A stretch of DNA of 64,000 bases from Cryptomeria japonica (Eukaryota; Streptophyta; Pinopsida; Cupressales; Cupressaceae): positions 106,405,796 to 106,469,795 of the forward strand of contig NC_081415.1 in assembly GCF_030272615.1 (NCBI RefSeq). Direction: 5' to 3'. Below the pieces are notes generated by a model that was given only the letters and a program-made list of their open reading frames with translations, had not been told where the DNA came from and did no database searches. Shown here piece by piece: positions 56,907 through 64,000 of the stretch (its first letter is position 1; each line of letters opens with the position of its first letter). The position numbers were made by a program, and so were the translations under genes.

Positions 56907-59178
56907 TTGACGATGGATGGAGTTGGAATATGGATATGGGGAGATATTATCTTCATTAGAACTATAGGGAAAGCCTTAGATTTGTGTGCTTCCTTTACGG
57001 GAAATGATTGCATTTCATGCCACACATGTAAGAAATTTAATTTGAGTAAAGTCAGAAAAGATAAGATTAAAAGTAATTCTTCAAGAAGAATCTTGAAAAT
57101 GCAGAAACGTAGTTGTTTGTCTAGTCGCTTTCACAAAGTTTTGTTGTGTTTTGTTCATCTTATTCTCAATGTGGGGGGCCCTCTCAAGCACACTGAACCT
57201 CACAATTTCTCGGGGCTACTTGATAATAAGAAAATCTGGGAGCTTTTCCAAATGGTTGGCTTCACTCCCTTCTTCTTAGCATTAAAAGGTTATAACAAGG
57301 AGCTTTCTGCTAGATTCAACAACTCATGGAAGAATGGTGTGGTCACGGTTAGAAAAAATTTATTGACTATGACTTTAGAGTACATTGCAGAGGTGATGGG
57401 CTTACAGAATGAAGGGGAAAGAGTTGAAAGGAAAATCTCGGGAGCTTATAAAGGGTTCATGATGCGGTTTTTTGAAAAGGGAAAAAAACTGGTGCCATTC
57501 TAGAATGGGTATGACCGCTCTGCTTTACCCAAACCTTTTCCTATTGTTAGTTATGATGTCATAAAATATTTTACCCTAGAGGGTAGATACCCTATTGTGC
57601 ATGGGTATCATTTCCCTATCTTGAATCACATTAGGCACTATGAGAAAATTAATATGCCTTTCTTCCTATTCTCCTCATAGAAAATGTGCATTCAAAATGG
57701 GGCTAACCCCCTACTCCACCAAAGTCTAATATATTTGTTGTATAAGTTTGTTGTGGAACACTCTCCTTCCATTAGTTGTCTTGTCTTTGTGTTTGGCAGT
57801 GTTGGTGGCTTTGTTTAGGCTCCTTTTATATCCTCCAAGTCATTTTTCTTTGACCCTAAAGCTCATAATTCTCCTAGCCCATCTTGCCCTGTTATGACCA
57901 TTCCGAAGAATCCTAGTGTTGTTCTTGAAAAACACTCCCTTGAACCGACCCTTCTTGATGTCAATCTTGACAAAAGAAAGCTTGATACCCCTAAATGCAT
58001 GCTAAAAAATGCCAAGAAAATCAATTTAGAATCAGAGGGGAAAATAATTACCATGGACCTGGAGGTGCACAATTCTGATGATGAAGGGGAAAATCCAACG
58101 GAGTAGGGAAAGATTGAGAGAAGTTCGAGTGAGAGAAGGTCGGCCCACCTGAGTGTGAAAAGAAGAAGAGATTCAAATAAGGAAGAGGAAAACTTGGCCA
58201 AGGCTAATCTATAAGAAATATATGAATTAGATGAGGCAGATGACTCGAAGGATAACTCGAAAGATGAGGACTTCCAGCTGGAAGAAGACGAAGCTTAAGT
58301 AAACCCTAATGATGAAATAGAGGGAACATATGAAGAAGAGGAAAGGGAGGAAGAAGATGAAGGGGAGGATGAGAGTAGCAACACTAAAAGTAAAGTGGAG
58401 TCCCCGATCAAAAGCCTTGTCTGCCCCAACATATCAGACAATAAAGATATGGTGATGTTTTCTCCTATGTCTCTTGTGCATGATGATACCGATATGATGG
58501 AAGGATAATTAAATGAAATGAGAGAGAAATTGTCAACCCTAGAACATAAAAAAAGGAGCAAGAAAGAAAAACATAATTGTTATGTGATGTAGTTAACTGT
58601 CTTTGCTACATTACAGATGGTATCATAAATAGTGCTATTCTGGGAATTGTTTCTGGATATGGAAGAATTAATAAAATTAAAAAGAAAGTTGCCAGACAGG
58701 GAGCGAAAGAGCTAGATGAGGAATGGGAAATGAACCAGAATGACACATGGGATCTAAACCTGGGAAGACTCAAAAGGGATTGGAACCTGATCAAGAAGGA
58801 GTATATATTTTCTATTTGGCTCCTCCTTTTTCTTTTTGGATATGTTCTTCTCTTGGTGGATTATCGGGGTCTGTGCTCCCATTTTGATTAACTTTATGTT
58901 TTATCGTTATGCTGAGACTTTTATTTCTAGGTTTGTGGATGATATGAACATTAAAATTGTAACTTTTAGGACTACTGATAATAGGTATACTGGGACTGTT
59001 CTGTTTAAATGCTAGAAGCTTGTTAGAATCTATAGAAACAACTATAGGGTTATGAGGCTTTTTTATTACTTTTGATGGGGTACTAGGTTTTTTCTTGCTT
59101 CTGGTGGCTGCTTGGTGATGTAATATTGTAATCCTTGTCTCTGGTTCAGGGCCATCTCCCTGCTAATCTAATAAAAAA
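56907..59178 (+). mobile_element. LINE-associated downstream ORF, decayed (copy 2)
   Basis: A 198-codon frame (56907-57503), then after a stop the same register continues: IVSYDVIKYFTLEGRYPIVH, GYHFPILNHIRHYEKI (57540-57650), NPLLHQSLIYLLYKFV, a Ser/Pro stretch, a lysine-rich part (57894-58106), an acidic Glu/Asp-rich linker (58200-58380), a coiled-coil heptad segment (58510-58560) and a C-terminal region to about 58890. The sequence then runs non-coding to CTAATCTAATAAAAAATAAA at 59165-59184, a LINE-like A-rich 3' end. The middle part is homologous to 21300-21830 (minus strand). Spacing to the RNase H domain (about 280 bp) is the same in both copies. Function unknown. Confidence 0.55.
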
Positions 59179-59189
59179 TAAATTAACCT

Positions 59190-59800
59190 TTAAGAATATA
59201 AAATATTAACTAAGAAATAAATACAATACTAATTGTACAACCTTACTTTTGAGAACTAACAAGCAAATGCATAATCTCTCATTATAAGCTATCAAATTGA
59301 AGAATGCTAAATTAAAAAAATAGATACAAAAAACTTAACTTCCTATGCAAATGCCTATCACTAAGTCACTGTTCTTTGACAATTGCTTTCTCTAGTTTTA
59401 GAATTATCTTATCAACTTGAAACTAGCTAGAATGTCTATTTCTAAATAAAGGGTGTTATAGCTTATATTTATTCTCAGTTCTTACACATTGTTAGCATCT
59501 TTTTTATTAATCTAATTTATTAAAAAAAATCATCCACCTTCAAATACAAATAGACAAGTACTCCCCCTACATGACAATTGTTAAAGATGTTAAACTTGTT
59601 TCATTCATTCAATAAACAATAAATATCATTACAATTATCATCTGGACCCATTAATATTTCTATCTTCCATAAAAATTGATTCCATATTATCAGTACTATT
59701 AACAAATTTAATGACTCTACTTGCCAATCCATAAATATGTTAGTTAGTTTGAGAATGCAAATTTTTGACTTCTGGAGGGGAATCCATTACTACCAATTTT
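59190..59800. other. AT-rich stretch, nothing recognised
   Basis: No supported gene or repeat. Confidence 0.4.
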
Positions 59801-59803
59801 TAT

Positions 59804-60790
<987 letters not shown>

Positions 60791-60794
60791 GATT

Positions 60795-61290
60795 ACACCA
60801 TTTACTCTAATATTCATAAATATGATAATTATTGTCTTATTTTATTTTATCTTCTTTAAATAATTATAAATAAAAAATATAAATTAAATTTTCAAATTTC
60901 ATACATTTAAATCAACTAACTTCACTCACATATCAAAGTTTTGAAAAATAATGACTTTTAACATCTTTTTAATTAACAAATACTTTACATTTTCATAAAT
61001 AATTTATTTAAAACTAATATTAGAAACTAAACTATATCAATTACATAATAGAGAAAATATTTTAACTTTTCAAATATCAATTACATAATAAAAAAATGAT
61101 AAATTAACTTTGTAAATTTCATATGTTGAAATTAACCAAATTTATTCACATATAAAAACTAAAATCTTCAAAAAAAATTAAAATAATTTTCTAAATTAAA
61201 CTTTAATATTTTATAATTTAAGAATAAATAAAATCATTGACTTTAAATATTTTCAATGTATATCTAAATTAATCAAATGTTTCATTTATT
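60795..61290. other. AT-rich stretch, nothing recognised
   Basis: A phrase ATATCAATTACATAATA recurs at 61035 and 61073. No gene supported. Confidence 0.4.
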
Positions 61291-61297
61291 AATATAA

Positions 61298-61401
61298 TCA
61301 TTTAATGAAATTCATATTTTTTCATTCTGGATTTCACATTCTAGTCATTTAATGATATTCATATTTTTTCACACTGGATTTCACATTCTAGTCATTTAAT
61401 G
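61298..61401. repeat. 47-bp tandem repeat, 2.2 units
   Basis: Units start TCATTTAATGA at 61298, 61345 and 61392 and include TTCATATTTTTTCA and GGATTTCACATTCTAG, with few mismatches. Confidence 0.85.
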
Positions 61402-61866
61402 ATAAAACAAATTAAATGGGTTTTACCTAAGCTCCAATTTCCTCCAAAGACCATGCTAGGAGTATGATTTAATATTCAATACCTTTTCCTATGCACATTA
61501 TTATTAAGCAAAATGTTAGTTTTAAGCCTAGAAAAAATAAAACAGAAAATTATAGTATGTGAAAATGTGAACCTGCAAATTTGAACATGGACGACCACAT
61601 TATAGATGTTTAAGCATAAAAGAAAAATAGTTAACATGTGGAAGCCGTATAGGCACAGGCTTCTGCTCATGTCAACTGTAGATAATTGAAGTTAACCAGT
61701 TTACTTCGCATAAAAGAAGCCTTCCGCATAAATATATTGAATTAGCATTTATTGTATTTGTCACTGCAATATTTAATATATAACACATTAAAGCAATTCG
61801 AAACCTGTTCATTGATGTGAAAGACGAATAAGAAATTTTGTAACTCACCTAAAAGGTGTCAGTGAT

Positions 61867-62890
61867 GGCGAACCTGTGCAGACTGTACTCAAAAGCATAT
61901 GCGGATTTTCTGTAAATCCATAAATGTATTACCTTCATACAATTCGAAGTGTCATAAATGCCCATCAAAAAGGTGAGCATGAAAGATTTTTTTTGGAATG
62001 AAAAGCTCTACATATATACGTGAAAAGATTACCATTGAATGGACCTGGTCCATATATTTTATAAAGTGATCTAGTTAATCTGCAATTGGATGTTGATAAC
62101 CATTATCTAGTTATCTAGTTCCAGCATTTAGCCCGAAAGCTGTTTTATCAGTTAACTCTTTCATAAATATACAAACATTTTTTATGATTTTACGCAGGAA
62201 TAGAGAAATGATCCAGTAGCCCGTCCTTTTCAGTGCACAGAGTATTTGTTCTTGGCACGGGCAGCTATCATCTCCTCCACAATTTTGTAACAAAATCAAA
62301 TGTACAAATTGAAACGTGTCGATTTGTTTTTCACACTGGCAGCTATCATGTCCTCCACTATTTTGGATACATTAAATCTGTCAAAATCAAACGTACAAAT
62401 TGAAACTAATGTGCACGAACTGACGTAAAAAGTGGTAGTGATCCTGAACTTGTGCAGGCTGTAATCAAAAGCATATGCGGATTGTAAGTAGAGTTTATTC
62501 GATCTGAAAGGAGTATATGCCTTGTAATCAGTTTTCCATTCTGCATATAAATCATATGTCCAGGCTTAATCCAAATTTTGTTATAATTTTATATAATTAT
62601 AGTTTTTCAATCAAATTCCTTCATTCATATTTTCTGAATCCACTACTATTTCAACATGAAAGATTTTTTTTTGGAGAGAAAAGATCTGCATTTATGTGTG
62701 ACAAGATTACCATTGAACGAACCTGGTCCATATATTTTATAAAGTGATCTAGTTAACCTGCAATTAGATGTTGATAACCATTATCTGTTAACTCTTTCAT
62801 AAATATACATACATTTTTATGTTTTCATGCGAGGATGCGACGCAGGAATACAGAAATAATTGAATAGCCCGTCCTTTTCAGTGCACGGAG
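61867..62890. repeat. Tandemly duplicated upstream region of copy D
   Basis: Unit 1 (about 61867-62265) and unit 2 (about 62435-62890) share CAAAAGCATATGCGGATT, CATGAAAGATTTTTTTTGGA, CCTGGTCCATATATTTTAT, GATGTTGATAACCATTATCT, TTAACTCTTTCATAAATATAC and CCCGTCCTTTTCAGTGCAC. The distance between equivalent sites changes from 576 to 678 bp, so indels followed. Between them lies a second small duplication (GGCAGCTATCAT, TACAAATTGAAAC at 62260-62320 and 62339-62407). Confidence 0.8.
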
Positions 62891-62953
62891 TCCTCGGCGT
62901 GTTTCTGCAACATTATCTCTAAATGTGCCTTCTTTTTTTCCCACGTGCTACAG

Positions 62954-64000
62954 GTCGAAGGTTCCATGTGGGAATGTTTAGAGGGCGCAGCACAATTTTA
63001 GTCATGAGCGGAAGTGGATCGGTAAAGACCCACAAAGTCATTTAATGTGTCTCCTCTTCCTGCTGGTAATACTAATGATTAGATTATTATGACTATTGGT
63101 GTGATTGTGATTATTATGACTATTGGCCAGGTGAACGCAGCACAGACGACACAGCTGCTGCTCAGTCACTTTCGTGTGAAGGCCGTAATTCACTATGGAA
63201 GAGCGGCCAGCGCAAACCCTAAAAATATCCGTGTTGGTGACGTTGCTATTCCCAGTCAGTTCGCACGCAATGGCGTCTGGTACTGGCAGGTACTTAGTTA
63301 ATTACCCTTCCCCTAATTCTTATTTTCCTCTCTTTCACTGTCTTATAAAAAATAATTGGTATCAGATGACTCCACTTATCTTGTTTGATTTTGGGTGATA
63401 TCAGAACTTTCCCCCTCCCCGTGACAATAAAAGTTTCGATCGCCAGATTGCTAACTTTACATTTTCCGACTTCAATGTTAAAAAAAACGTTCTGAACTTT
63501 CTTCAGCGCGTATATTTGCAGCCAGAAACAGTTTATTCCAAGCCCGAGGAGGGAGTCTCCATGTTCTGGTTTAATGCAGATGACAAACTGTACGCCACCG
63601 CAGAGGAAATTGAGGTATCATCATTTAACACGGTAAACTAAATGTGAAAATTTACCCTACTTAAATTGGTATTAATGTTGCAATGGAATTTAATTGTGCA
63701 GCCTGTAGAATTACCGAGATGCGTGGGCAAATCTCTTACATGTCTGCCAAAACAGCCAAAGATTAAGAGGGTCGAGAGGGCAAGCAGTGCTGACATTTAT
63801 TTGAATAACCTGGCTTAGAGAAACTTCCTGCATAAGGAGTTGAATGTCGAATCCATTGACACTGCAACAGCAGCAATTGCGATGGTAGGATTGATTATAA
63901 GAGCTTTTAATATGTGCTTGCTCCTCATTAAGAATCGATTTTTTACTTTCCATGATTTTAATCCAGTGTGGTGTTGTGCAGGTGTGCGAGAGCGATAAGA
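62954..64000 (+). pseudogene. Copy D: bark-storage-protein-like pseudogene, 5'-deleted, runs off the window
   Basis: Exon 2 62954-63021, exon 3 63131-63289, exon 4 63405-63614, exon 5 63702-63884, exon 6 from 63982. Exon 1, intron 1 and the TATA box are missing: the G-box CACGTG (62942-62947) is joined directly to CTACAG, the end of intron 1. In gene B these points are 489 bp apart. Exon 5 has a nonsense codon at 63816-63818 (GCT TAG AGA where B has GCT TAC AGA). Exon 4 is in frame but 6 bp longer (PPPRDN in place of RRDE). Exons 2-4 are otherwise open and splice sites are kept. Confidence 0.88.

Overview
The window looks like intergenic-rich nuclear DNA of a seed plant, most likely a gymnosperm (conifer-type). 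It is AT-rich, holds only a few host genes with short introns, and is full of decayed retrotransposons: Ty3/gypsy, Ty1/copia, L1-type LINEs, a hAT remnant and small inverted-repeat elements. The organism call is inference; no species-diagnostic marker was seen.

The host content is a small cluster of secreted nucleoside-phosphorylase-fold genes of the bark/vegetative storage protein type (PNP_UDP_1 superfamily). Copy B (41063-42594, +) is the only one with a fully open frame: 6 exons, 337 codons, signal peptide, TATA box and G-box. Copy A (7072-10588, +) is a recent paralogue broken by two 2-bp indels, with a 5'-truncated LINE in intron 3. Copy C (36757-35175, -) is an older, head-to-head relative of B with a 1-bp deletion in exon 2. 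Copy D (62954 to the window end, +) lost its TATA box, exon 1 and intron 1 in one deletion and carries a nonsense codon. Further promoter or 3'-flank scraps (28.3-29.9 kb, 33.93-34.05 kb, 37.58-37.81 kb) mark loci that lost their coding parts.

Layout. 0-2.3 kb: end of a Ty3/gypsy chromovirus and the start of its 3' LTR. 2.3-3.5 kb: nothing recognised. 3.5-18.8 kb: duplication block A (upstream region, pseudogene A, decayed gypsy gag region, GA-rich repeat, LINE scrap). 18.8-34.4 kb: transposon debris on both strands, a PPR-gene scrap at 26.2-26.4 kb, and a ghost storage-protein locus. 34.4-37.3 kb: copy C. 37.4-50.8 kb: duplication block B, with the intact gene. 50.9-59.2 kb: hAT transposase remnant, a decayed long ORF of unknown family, and a LINE whose RNase H domain is followed by a second long ORF. 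59.8-60.8 kb: GA-rich repeat with two long (GA)n tracts. 61.3-64 kb: tandemly duplicated upstream region and truncated copy D.

Most signals come from local segmental duplication, inversion and transposon insertion around one gene family. The A/B pair is a dated series of events: duplication, two independent small-element insertions at different sites, a LINE insertion into A, and loss of A's frame. All copies replace the Ser-Asp motif of the nucleosidase active site by Thr-Asn, which suggests a non-catalytic (storage-like) protein.
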